From Clostridiales bacterium (GTDB lineage: Bacteria; Bacillota; Clostridia; Christensenellales; UBA1242), in NCBI GenBank assembly GCA_003453435.1, contig DMLH01000071.1:1-12163 (forward strand): a DNA stretch of 12,163 nt, in the 5' to 3' direction. Shown one piece after another: positions 1-5,576 of this stretch. A program made the position numbers and the translations under genes. The notes beneath the pieces were generated by a model. It searched no databases. It saw only the letters and a list, made by a program, of their open reading frames with translations, and had not been told where the DNA came from. Positions within the stretch are counted from its first letter, which is position 1, and the number at the start of each line of letters is the position of its first letter.

Positions 1-18
1 TTGCGTTTTTTAAATTTT

Positions 19-1308
19 TTATTTACTTAAAACTTCTAAAACTTTTTCAAGTGGCAAACTTACTTGCTCGCCTGTTTCCATATTTTTTAAGGAATATAGA
101 GCGCTATTTATTTCGTTTTCGCCAACAACCATAACGTATTTTATTTTTTGTTTGTTGGCATAATCAAATGCTTTTTTTACTTTTCTGCCAGAAAGTTCCA
201 CAACAGTTTTAACCCCAGCATTTCTTAAACTTTCGGCAATTTTCAAACTATCAATTTCAGTGCCCATTGGTATTATTAAAACATCAACAAAACTTGGTGC
301 AACTTTTTGGCTTAAAATATAGTAAATTGGCTCCAAACCAAAACTAAGGCCACAAGCAGGATATTCTTGCCCGTTATCCATAAAGTTTGTAATTATTTTG
401 TTGTATCTACCACCGCCACCAAGTGAACTGGTAATTCTTTTTTCTTTGTCAAAAAATTCAAATACAGTGCCAGTATAAATTCCAAGGCCACGAGCAAGTG
501 TTGGCGAAAACTCGCAAACATTTTGCAAATTTAATTTTTGTATATAACTTTCAATTTCTAAGCACTCGCTAACGCCCTCTTTTAAATTTGCAATTACGCT
601 TGCCTCGGCTAGTGCTTTGTAGTCTTTAAGTGATATTGCAAATAAATCTAAAAGATTGTTTACTTTTTCTTCATTAAGCCCAAATTTTACAAATTCATCC
701 AAAAGTTCTTTTCTTGATATCTTTTCTAATCTATCAATAAGTGAAATGACTGCATCAAACTGCTCCACCTTAAAGCCAAAGTATTCTAAAATGCCAGTCA
801 TAAGTTTTCTATTATTCCACTTAATAACAATATCAATACCTAGTTCTTTAAACGATTTTGCAACCATTTGCATTTGCTCAATTTCAATAAACCTGCCATC
901 AACGCCAACAACGTCAACATCGCACTGGTAAAACTCTCTTGTTCTTCCCGCTTTAACAGGGCCATCTCTAAACACTCTGCCAATTTCGTAGCGTCTAAAT
1001 GGCATTGTTAAATCTTTATTTAATGCAATAACTTTGCAAAAAGGCACGGTTAGGTCATATCTTAAACCTATATCGCGCTTACCTTGGTCGGTTAGTCTGT
1101 AAACTTCATGCAAAATTTCTGCACCTTCACTATATTTATACTTAAGCAAATCAAACTCATTTAAAATTGGAGTTTCAAGTGGCAAATAGCCATATTCTTC
1201 AAAATTCTTTTTTAAAGTGTCTATAATTTGATTTCTTACATATTGCTTTTCAGGCAAAAAATCAAAAGTGCCTTTTAGATTTCGTATTTCAAATTTTTTG
1301 TTTTCCAT
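19..1308 (-). CDS. hisS: Histidyl-tRNA synthetase
   Basis: Class II aminoacyl-tRNA synthetase that charges tRNA-His with histidine in the cytoplasm; 429 residues, the usual bacterial length. The N-terminus has the family entry IRNLKGTFDFLP. Class II motif 2 reads FRRYEIGRVFRDGP and continues into TREFYQCDVDVVG. The histidine-specific signature appears as LARGLGIYTGTVFEF, where most family members have RGLDYYTG, so the D-Y pair is G-I here; the Arg is kept. Motif 3 contains GGGGRYN. From about residue 340 an anticodon-binding domain follows (VDVLIIPMG to the end). The start is the ATG at 1308, with GAGGA five bases upstream. The gene is monocistronic as far as visible, with a promoter directly upstream and no His T-box leader. 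The stop lies 18 bases from the window edge, so any downstream gene is not visible. Confidence 0.97.
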   Translation of the reverse strand: MENKKFEIRNLKGTFDFLPEKQYVRNQIIDTLKKNFEEYGYLPLETPILNEFDLLKYKYSEGAEILHEVYRLTDQGKRDIGLRYDLTVPFCKVIALNKDLTMPFRRYEIGRVFRDGPVKAGRTREFYQCDVDVVGVDGRFIEIEQMQMVAKSFKELGIDIVIKWNNRKLMTGILEYFGFKVEQFDAVISLIDRLEKISRKELLDEFVKFGLNEEKVNNLLDLFAISLKDYKALAEASVIANLKEGVSECLEIESYIQKLNLQNVCEFSPTLARGLGIYTGTVFEFFDKEKRITSSLGGGGRYNKIITNFMDNGQEYPACGLSFGLEPIYYILSQKVAPSFVDVLIIPMGTEIDSLKIAESLRNAGVKTVVELSGRKVKKAFDYANKQKIKYVMVVGENEINSALYSLKNMETGEQVSLPLEKVLEVLSK

Positions 1309-1326
1309 AATTTCCTCAGATGTTGT

Positions 1327-1355
1327 ATTTTATCACAAGTTTTTTTAAAAGTAAA
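1327..1355 (-). promoter_or_regulatory. Candidate sigma-A promoter for hisS
   Basis: On the minus strand TTTACT (1355-1350) and TAAAAT (1332-1327) are separated by 17 bases, about 20 bases before the hisS ATG. The leader is too short for a T-box riboswitch. Confidence 0.55.
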
Positions 1356-1392
1356 GTAATGTTATGTGGATGGGTCAAAGACCGTGAACCCT

Positions 1393-1405
1393 TGGGTTTG
1401 AGTCC
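1393..1405 (+). repeat. Inverted T-arm copy, outer (TGGGTTTGAGTCC)
   Basis: This matches, in reverse orientation, the T-arm of the tRNA-Trp gene with one change. It is 12/13 identical to the copy at 1617-1629. It sits on the far side of the terminator that follows the tRNA-Trp 3' fragment, which is the same relative place as the 1617-1629 copy holds to the intact tRNA. Confidence 0.6.
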
Positions 1406-1410
1406 GAAAA

Positions 1411-1450
1411 TAAAAAAATAAAAAAGTACAACAACAGATGTTATTGTACT
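1411..1450 (-). terminator. Terminator following the tRNA-Trp 3' fragment
   Basis: Hairpin with outer arms AGTACAA (1425-1431) and TTGTACT (1444-1450), followed on the minus strand by a long T-rich tail (1424-1411). It lies directly after the orphan tRNA 3' fragment. Its stem sequence differs from the terminator of the intact tRNA-Trp gene. Confidence 0.75.
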
Positions 1451-1456
1451 ATGTTT

Positions 1457-1479
1457 TGGCAGGCGAGGTAGGGTTGGAA
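1457..1479 (-). pseudogene. tRNA-Trp 3' fragment (T-loop to CCA)
   Basis: The final 16 bases (CCTACCTCGCCTGCCA) are identical to the 3' end of the intact tRNA-Trp, including the encoded CCA, and the next six bases (AAAACA) also match. Upstream of the T-loop the similarity stops at the edge of the 33-bp inverted repeat. No 5' half is attached, so it cannot form a tRNA. It retains its own terminator. Confidence 0.8.
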
Positions 1480-1545
1480 CGTTAAAAAAAGTTGCCAGTG
1501 GCAAGTTTTTAGTAAACAACGAGCGTTGCACAGCATAAGCCCCGC

Positions 1546-1561
1546 CTTGCAAATTTGCAAG
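1546..1561. repeat. Perfect 16-bp palindrome CTTGCAAATTTGCAAG
   Basis: Fully self-complementary, without a spacer, inside the 410-bp segment. Function unknown. No T-run follows, so it is not an obvious terminator. Confidence 0.6.
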
Positions 1562-1616
1562 TAATACAGCAAAATTGGTTCTAATAAAATAATATGCAAA
1601 TTTAAGAGGGCGAACT

Positions 1617-1629
1617 TGGGTTCGAGTCC
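1617..1629 (+). repeat. Inverted T-arm copy enclosing the tRNA-Trp terminator
   Basis: TGGGTTCGAGTCC is a perfect 13-base inverted copy of the T-arm of tRNA-Trp (1692-1704). The two arms enclose the acceptor 3' strand and the terminator hairpin. In RNA the downstream copy could pair with the T-arm. Confidence 0.8.
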
Positions 1630-1642
1630 GTATACAAACAAT

Positions 1643-1670
1643 AAAAAATGCAAAACACAATGTTTTTGCA
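1643..1670 (-). terminator. Terminator of tRNA-Trp
   Basis: TGCAAAAACA and TGTTTTGCA form a stem with one bulge on the minus strand, followed by TTTTTTATT. It begins 7 bases after the encoded CCA. Confidence 0.85.
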
Positions 1671-1677
1671 CTTGTTT

Positions 1678-1753
1678 TGGCAGGCGAGGTAGGACTCGAA
1701 CCCACGACCAACGGTTTTGGAGACCGCGACTCTGCCAACTGAGCTACTCGCCT
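1678..1753 (-). tRNA. tRNA-Trp (anticodon CCA)
   Basis: A 76-base cloverleaf. Acceptor AGGCGAG pairs with CTCGCCT, discriminator G, CCA encoded. The D-arm has AGCTCAGTTGG. The anticodon stem GCGGT/ACCGT holds the loop CTCCAAA, giving anticodon CCA. The T-arm is GTGGGTTCGAGTCCTAC. It reads UGG. It lies between inverted repeats and between fragments of another copy of the same tRNA, and it is the only complete tRNA-Trp in the window. A candidate promoter lies 32 bases upstream. Confidence 0.95.
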
Positions 1754-1784
1754 CTATTTAATTTTTGTATTTCTTTTTGCTATT

Positions 1785-1793
1785 ATTATCACA
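1785..1793 (-). promoter_or_regulatory. Candidate extended -10 promoter for intact tRNA-Trp
   Basis: TGTGATAAT on the minus strand has a TGn extension directly before the GATAAT hexamer. Transcription would start near 1778, about 25 bases before the tRNA 5' end. No -35 box is recognisable. It lies inside the 410-bp segment. Confidence 0.4.
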
Positions 1794-1895
1794 AAAAAAT
1801 TCGTTTACGGCAGCCCTGCGGTCGTCCGGCGGAACATAAAGTTCCTTACGCTTTGGCTAAAAACTTGCCACTGGCAACTTTTTTAAACGCGTCGC

Positions 1896-1915
1896 GCCAA
1901 CTGAGCTACTCGCCT
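1896..1915 (-). pseudogene. tRNA-Trp 5' fragment (acceptor and D-arm)
   Basis: These 20 bases are identical to the first 20 of the intact tRNA-Trp gene, ending in AGTTGGC. Similarity then stops, and the 33-bp inverted repeat begins seven bases further on. A TTGACA-type promoter lies upstream, so this looks like the original 5' end of a tRNA-Trp gene that has been split or copied. The palindrome at 1863-1882 with its T-run could end a short transcript of about 80 bases carrying this fragment. Confidence 0.75.
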
Positions 1916-1950
1916 TTATAAATTGCAAACAAAAATTTTGCAACAGAAAA

Positions 1951-1979
1951 AGAATATAACATTTAAATTAAAATGTCAA
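1951..1979 (-). promoter_or_regulatory. Candidate promoter upstream of the tRNA-Trp 5' fragment
   Basis: On the minus strand TTGACA (1979-1974) is followed by TATATT (15-base spacing) or TATTCT (17-base spacing). The start would be about 30 bases before the 5' fragment. Confidence 0.5.
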
Positions 1980-2026
1980 TCTTTTACATTAAAAAGATAT
2001 GGTTTTTTAATAACTTATATTTTTTA

Positions 2027-2914
2027 TTAGTATTCATCCAAAAAGTTGTGCCTTACTCCGTTTTTGTCCTTATACTCCAACACTTTAGCAAGATTTACAT
2101 TTTGAGTGCTTTTAAAAATACTATTTTCAATTTGTTTGTCTTCTTTTGATAAACTTGCAATTATGTTTTTAACTTTCTTTCTTTTGCTAGAAAGTTCCTT
2201 ATTATCTTGCATTTCCTTCTCGCAAAGCTCAGTAAATTTGCATGCACATTGTAAAAATTTTAATTTATTATAATCTCTCCAATGCAAAATATCTTTTTCT
2301 CTAACAAAATATAACGGGCGTATAAGTTCCATGCCATCAAAATTTTCGCTATGTAGTTTAGGCATCATAGTTTCAATTTGCCCACCATATAGCATACTCA
2401 TAAGTGTTGTTTCAATAACATCATCAAAATGGTGGCCAAGGGCTATTTTGTTGCAACCAAGCTCTTTTGCTTTTGCATACAAATGACCTCGCCTCATTCT
2501 TGCACAAATGTAGCAAGGATATTTTTCAATTGCTGAAACATTATCAAAAATTTTGCTTTCAAAAATTGTTATTGGGATGTTTAAAAGTTTTGCGTTGTGC
2601 TCAATAAGTTCTCTGTTCTCCTTGTTATAGCCTGGGTCCATAACAAGATATTCAACATCAAAATTAAACTTATTATGCCTTTTAAGTTCCTGAAAAAGTT
2701 TCGCAAGAAGCATTGAATCTTTGCCACCAGAAATGCAAACTGCAATTTTGTCATTTGGCTCTATTAGTTTGTATTCATTTATCGCTTTGCAAAATTTACA
2801 AAAAATGTCTTTATGAAATTTTTTTTGTATGCTTTTTTCAACATCATTCAACTTTGCACTTTTCATTTTCTCATTAACATTTTTTTCTAAACTTATATTG
2901 TTTTTACTATTCAT
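2027..2914 (-). CDS. TtcA-like tRNA 2-thiocytidine synthetase (PP-loop ATPase)
   Basis: N-type PP-loop ATPase of the TtcA/TilS group; the closest fit is TtcA, which thiolates C32 of some tRNAs using ATP and an Fe-S cluster. The ATP loop is SGGKDS (residues 62-67). The paired cysteines typical of TtcA are in PCYICARMRRGHLY (C134 and C137), followed by GHHFDD (160-165). A third cysteine, C223 or C225, lies in FLQCACKF where TtcA has its last cluster ligand. An extra N-terminal CKFC pair (C39, C42) could bind metal. I start at the ATG at 2914 (295 residues) rather than the in-frame TTG at 2932. There is no Shine-Dalgarno sequence, and an extended -10 box ends seven bases upstream, so the mRNA may be leaderless. 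The exact substrate is inferred from the family. Confidence 0.85.
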   Translation of the reverse strand: MNSKNNISLEKNVNEKMKSAKLNDVEKSIQKKFHKDIFCKFCKAINEYKLIEPNDKIAVCISGGKDSMLLAKLFQELKRHNKFNFDVEYLVMDPGYNKENRELIEHNAKLLNIPITIFESKIFDNVSAIEKYPCYICARMRRGHLYAKAKELGCNKIALGHHFDDVIETTLMSMLYGGQIETMMPKLHSENFDGMELIRPLYFVREKDILHWRDYNKLKFLQCACKFTELCEKEMQDNKELSSKRKKVKNIIASLSKEDKQIENSIFKSTQNVNLAKVLEYKDKNGVRHNFLDEY

Positions 2915-2920
2915 ACAATT

Positions 2921-2929
2921 ATTATAGCA
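2921..2929 (-). promoter_or_regulatory. Extended -10 promoter, predicted leaderless start of the TtcA-like gene
   Basis: TGCTATAAT on the minus strand; exactly six bases separate TATAAT from the ATG at 2914, so a normal start site falls on the A of ATG. No clear -35 box and no Shine-Dalgarno sequence are present. Confidence 0.55.
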
Positions 2930-2960
2930 CAATAATCAAAAATAAAAAAACATTATAATT

Positions 2961-2990
2961 ACAAAAAGGATGCCAATAAAATGCATCCTT
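2961..2990 (-). terminator. Hairpin with U-tail on the minus strand
   Basis: Arms AAGGATGC (2966-2973) and GCATCCTT (2983-2990) with TTTTTG following on the minus strand. There is no clear gene between it and the terminator of the CsoR-like gene, so the transcript it ends is unknown. Confidence 0.5.
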
Positions 2991-3114
2991 GTCTCTTTTG
3001 CTTTTAGTAACTTCTATAATTAAATACGTTTATCCTGATGAAATTATAGCGATAAAAAAAATACTAAATTGTTCTTACGATAAAATTTTTGATTTGTGCG
3101 ATAAAAAAGCATAA
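2980..3114 (+). pseudogene. Possible 3' remnant of an XRE-type HTH gene
   Basis: An open stretch of 44 codons without a usable start ends at TAA 3112-3114. Its last part reads KYVYPDEIIAIKKILNCSYD, then KIFDLCDKKA. This resembles the end of Cro/CI-type helix-turn-helix domains, where a conserved Pro, a run such as IxxIAxxLN and D-x-LF close the five-helix bundle. The recognition helices are missing. It is short and AT-rich, so chance similarity is possible. Confidence 0.3.
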
Positions 3115-3153
3115 CAAACAATTTTGTTTGTGTTGTAATCATTTTGGGGTTAT

Positions 3154-3180
3154 AAAAAAGTTGCACTAAATGCAACTTTT
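3154..3180 (-). terminator. Terminator of the CsoR-like gene
   Basis: Perfect arms AAAAGTTGCA (3156-3165) and TGCAACTTTT (3171-3180), loop of five, with a T-run on the minus strand. It lies about 20 bases after the stop codon. Confidence 0.85.
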
Positions 3181-3200
3181 AAATTTAAAAATTAACTAAA

Positions 3201-3563
3201 TTAATATTTTTTAATTTTTGATAAAATTTCTTCTAAAGATCCATTTTTGACAAGTTCCTCGTATTGTGGAAATTCAACAAATAATTCTTTAAGAATTGAA
3301 AACTTAACTGCTTCCACAGCACTTCTAACAGCAGAAAGTTGAATTAAAATATCCTCACAAACTCTGTCTTCCTCAACCATTTTTTTGACTCCATTTAATT
3401 GGCCAACCGCCCTGTTTAGTTTTAGGTTTAATGTTTTAATTTCTTGATCTGTTCTTCCCGCTTTTGGAAGTTTTGACAATTTTTTTTCCTTAAGTTGTGC
3501 CTTTGTTAATTTTTTCTTTTTTGGCTTTGCTGTTTTTTTTGCTTTTTTTACTTTTTTCTCCAT
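3201..3563 (-). CDS. CsoR/FrmR-family transcriptional repressor, divergent
   Basis: All-helical DNA-binding repressor of the CsoR/RcnR/FrmR family (DUF156), which normally release DNA on binding Cu, Ni, formaldehyde or persulfide. Family features are LKLNRAVGQLNGVKKMVEED (47-66), then RVCEDILIQLSAVRSAV (67-83) with the conserved Cys69. By alignment with Bacillus CsoR, the later His and Cys ligands correspond to Leu94 and Phe98, so the copper site is absent. A FrmR-type His is also missing, and there is no second cysteine for CstR-type chemistry. The first 38 residues form a Lys-rich tail not seen in standard members. No transporter or detoxification gene is adjacent. The start is the ATG at 3563. 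A TATA-CCCC-TATA box overlaps the leader, suggesting autoregulation. The ligand is unknown. Confidence 0.85.
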   Translation of the reverse strand: MEKKVKKAKKTAKPKKKKLTKAQLKEKKLSKLPKAGRTDQEIKTLNLKLNRAVGQLNGVKKMVEEDRVCEDILIQLSAVRSAVEAVKFSILKELFVEFPQYEELVKNGSLEEILSKIKKY

Positions 3564-3567
3564 TTTT

Positions 3568-3579
3568 TATACCCCTATA
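3568..3579. promoter_or_regulatory. Candidate CsoR-family operator
   Basis: TATACCCCTATA lies between the -10 box and the start codon of the CsoR-like gene. A short C/G tract flanked by TATA arms matches the general form of CsoR/RcnR-family operators. It overlaps the G-rich ribosome binding region, so binding would block its own expression. Confidence 0.5.
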
Positions 3580-3587
3580 CCGTTAAA

Positions 3588-3617
3588 ATAATAATACCTA
3601 AAATAAGACTTTGTCAA
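3588..3617 (-). promoter_or_regulatory. Promoter of the CsoR-like gene
   Basis: TTGACA (3617-3612) and TATTAT (3593-3588) with an 18-base spacer on the minus strand; a second TATTAT gives 15. The -35 region forms a 9-bp inverted repeat with that of eno (TTGTCAAAT and ATTTGACAA). Confidence 0.65.
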
Positions 3618-3646
3618 ATATTATTAATATTTTTAAAACAATTTAT

Positions 3647-3675
3647 TTGACAATAATTTAAAAACCAAATATTAT
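3647..3675 (+). promoter_or_regulatory. Promoter of eno
   Basis: TTGACA (3647-3652), a 17-base spacer, then TATTAT (3670-3675), about 20 bases before the ATG. Confidence 0.75.
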
Positions 3676-3694
3676 ATTTGTGAGGTAAATAAAT

Positions 3695-5008
3695 ATGAAA
3701 AATTATGTGGAAATTACAGATGTTGTTGCAAGACAAATTTTGGATTCAAGAGGAAATCCAACAGTGGAAGTTGAAATTGTTTTGGAACATGAATATTCAG
3801 CAAGAGCATCTGTGCCAAGTGGTGCATCAACGGGATCTTTTGAAGCAATTGAACTTAGAGATGGCGACAAAAATAAATACTTGGGTAAATCTGTTGAAAA
3901 GGCAGTTAAAAATGTTAATACAATTATTAAAAATGCAATTGTTGGTTTAAATGCGCTTAACCAGGTTGAAATTGATAAAACAATGATTGAACTTGACGGC
4001 ACACCAAACAAGGCAAACCTTGGTGCAAATGCCATACTTGGCGTGTCTCTTGCAGTGGCAAAAGCCGCAGCCGGATATTTGGGCTTGCCATTATATAACT
4101 ATGTTGGTGGTTGCAACGCAACAACACTTCCTGTGCCAATGATGAATATTTTAAATGGCGGAAAACATGCCGACAACAGCGTAAACGTTCAAGAGTTTAT
4201 GGTTATGCCAATTGGAGCAAAAACCTTTAAAGAGGCGCTTCAAATGTGTGCAGAAGTGTTCCATAATTTAAAAGCAGTTTTAAAAGCAAAAGGTTTTGCA
4301 ACATCTGTTGGTGATGAGGGCGGGTTTGCACCAAACCTTAAAAGCGATGAAGATGCACTTATAAACATTGTTGAAGCAATCACAAAAGCAGGATACAAAC
4401 CTGGTGCAGACTTTGGCATTGCAATTGATGCGGCTGCAACTGAAATGTATGACGAAGCCAAAAAAATTGGGCACGAAGGAAAATATTTGTTTTGGAAAAC
4501 AGGTGAAGAATTTACTGCTAGCGAAATGATTGACTATTGGGAAAAAATGAGTAAAAAATACCCTATTATTTCACTTGAAGATGGCCTTGCTGAAGAAGAC
4601 TGGTCTGGCTGGAAAATGATGACTGAGAAACTTGGCAAAAAAATTCAACTTGTTGGTGATGACCTGTTTGTTACAAACACCGAAAGACTTAAAAAGGGAA
4701 TTAAACTTGGTGTAACAAATTCAATATTAATTAAACTTAACCAGATAGGCACCCTTACCGAAACACTTGAAGCAATACAAATGGCAAATAGAGCCGGCTA
4801 CACAGCAGTTGTATCTCACCGCAGTGGCGAAACAGAAGACACAACAATTGCAGACCTTTCAGTAGCGTTAAATGCTGGTCAAATTAAAACAGGTGCACCT
4901 TCTAGAACTGATCGTGTTGCAAAATATAATCAATTATTAAGAATAGAAGAAGAACTTGATAGTGCAGCAAAATATCTTGGCAAAGATGCGTTCTTTAATT
5001 TGAAATAA
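3695..5008 (+). CDS. eno: Enolase
   Basis: Converts 2-phosphoglycerate to phosphoenolpyruvate in glycolysis; 437 residues, close to the usual length. The N-terminal loop SGASTG (from residue 42) closes on the substrate. Metal ligands lie in SLEDG (from 293) and GDD (321-323). The catalytic Lys is in LIKLNQIGT (about 345-353). The family signature SHRSGETEDT starts at 374, and KTGAPSRTDRVAKYNQLLRI follows. The start is the ATG at 3695 with GAGG at 3682-3685. The gene is single, with its own promoter and a strong terminator, rather than in the gap-pgk-tpi-gpm cluster common in Firmicutes. Confidence 0.98.
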   Translation: MKNYVEITDVVARQILDSRGNPTVEVEIVLEHEYSARASVPSGASTGSFEAIELRDGDKNKYLGKSVEKAVKNVNTIIKNAIVGLNALNQVEIDKTMIELDGTPNKANLGANAILGVSLAVAKAAAGYLGLPLYNYVGGCNATTLPVPMMNILNGGKHADNSVNVQEFMVMPIGAKTFKEALQMCAEVFHNLKAVLKAKGFATSVGDEGGFAPNLKSDEDALINIVEAITKAGYKPGADFGIAIDAAATEMYDEAKKIGHEGKYLFWKTGEEFTASEMIDYWEKMSKKYPIISLEDGLAEEDWSGWKMMTEKLGKKIQLVGDDLFVTNTERLKKGIKLGVTNSILIKLNQIGTLTETLEAIQMANRAGYTAVVSHRSGETEDTTIADLSVALNAGQIKTGAPSRTDRVAKYNQLLRIEEELDSAAKYLGKDAFFNLK

Positions 5009-5029
5009 AAAATAAATTATAATATTTAT

Positions 5030-5061
5030 AAGTACTTGGCATTAAACCCAAGTACTTTTTT
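5030..5061. terminator. Bidirectional terminator between eno and the SLOG-like gene
   Basis: Perfect 10-bp arms AAGTACTTGG (5030-5039) and CCAAGTACTT (5048-5057), loop of eight, and six T. It serves eno. On the minus strand the T-run is weaker, but it lies directly after the convergent gene. Confidence 0.9.
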
Positions 5062-5063
5062 AA

Positions 5064-5543
5064 TTAAAATACTTCGAAAAGGTTGATAATAGTTTTATTT
5101 TTTTGCTGAGCGTATTTCAGCGCTTTAACCGCACCAGAATTTTCCATATTTTTATCAGCAAAAAAAATGCAATAATCACTATGGTCAATGATTTCACAGT
5201 TTCGAAAATAAATTCGTTTATAAAATCCAGTATATTTCATTTCATAGTATTCAAATGCTTCGTAATCTTCGTCTTTGAGCCATTTAGGTCTTTTATATGG
5301 TCGTGAAATAAATTTGTAATCTTCGCATAAATAAACTCTTTTGATGTGTGGATATTTCTTTTTAAGTTCCGTTATTATCTGGTGGCAAAAATCATCAAAA
5401 GCACCAAACCCACCAAACAAAAAAATATATATGTTCTTGTTCACAATCATATCTTCAAAAAGATTGTATAAATGTTCTCTATCTTTCTCATCAAAAGTCA
5501 TATCTCTGTGCCCAAAAACACAGCAAGTGTTATATAAAATCAT
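5064..5543 (-). CDS. SLOG-fold (DprA/YpsA-like) protein
   Basis: A 159-residue soluble protein with a Rossmann-like SLOG layout. After an N-terminal strand comes FGHR (10-13), followed by a helix, strand IYIFLFGG (38-45) and GGFGAFDDFCHQIITEL (44-60). These match the GHR and GGxxGxD positions of the SLOG superfamily (DprA, YpsA/DUF1273, LOG). Near the C-terminus DYCIFFADKN, then SGAVKALKYAQQKNKTIINL, form the typical last strand-helix pair. SLOG proteins bind or cleave nucleotide derivatives; the ligand here is unknown. GGAG precedes the ATG at 5543. It is divergent from a small XRE regulator, and both face a shared region with two palindromic operators, so the two genes probably form one regulatory unit. 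Confidence 0.75.
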   Translation of the reverse strand: MILYNTCCVFGHRDMTFDEKDREHLYNLFEDMIVNKNIYIFLFGGFGAFDDFCHQIITELKKKYPHIKRVYLCEDYKFISRPYKRPKWLKDEDYEAFEYYEMKYTGFYKRIYFRNCEIIDHSDYCIFFADKNMENSGAVKALKYAQQKNKTIINLFEVF

Positions 5544-5551
5544 ATATCTCC

Positions 5552-5575
5552 ATAAGTGCAGTTTATTGCACTTAT
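5552..5575. promoter_or_regulatory. Operator 1, perfect 24-bp palindrome
   Basis: ATAAGTGCA, six bases, TGCACTTAT: perfect 9-bp arms. It begins just after the -10 box of the minus-strand promoter and covers its likely start site, so binding would repress the SLOG-like gene. Confidence 0.7.
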
Positions 5576-5576
5576 T

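Larger units (their letters stand above)
1480..1889. repeat. 410-bp segment with 33-bp inverted-repeat ends enclosing tRNA-Trp
   Basis: The ends 1480-1512 and 1857-1889 are inverted copies of each other, 32 of 33 bases identical. Each end holds a small palindrome (TTGCC, short loop, GGCAA) flanked by A and T runs, so it can also act as a terminator. Inside lie an intact tRNA-Trp gene with candidate promoter and terminator, a perfect 16-bp palindrome, and a GC-richer patch (about 1809-1856) with a GGAAC/GTTCC hairpin. Just outside the ends are a tRNA-Trp 3' fragment (1457-1479) and a 5' fragment (1896-1915). No transposase is present. It could be a nonautonomous element inserted in a tRNA gene, or two unrelated insertions of a palindromic repeat between tandem tRNA copies. 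Confidence 0.6.

Noticed and set aside
1309..1360. His T-box riboswitch upstream of hisS
   Set aside because: The promoter lies about 20 bases from the start codon, leaving no room for a T-box leader, and no T-box motif is seen.
1316..1738. Long minus-strand open frame (140 codons) across the tRNA-Trp locus
   Set aside because: It reads through the tRNA and repeats (its N-terminal part is the well-known peptide-like translation of a tRNA). It has no ribosome binding site, and its coding pattern is unlike the neighbours.
1616..1921. Plus-strand open frame across the same tRNA locus
   Set aside because: It is the antisense reading of tRNA-Trp and the flanking repeats, with no start signal and no recognisable protein.
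3031..3131. Short minus-strand frame of about 32 codons between two terminators
   Set aside because: No ribosome binding site, no recognisable similarity, and antisense to the possible HTH remnant. A frame this short is expected by chance at this base composition.
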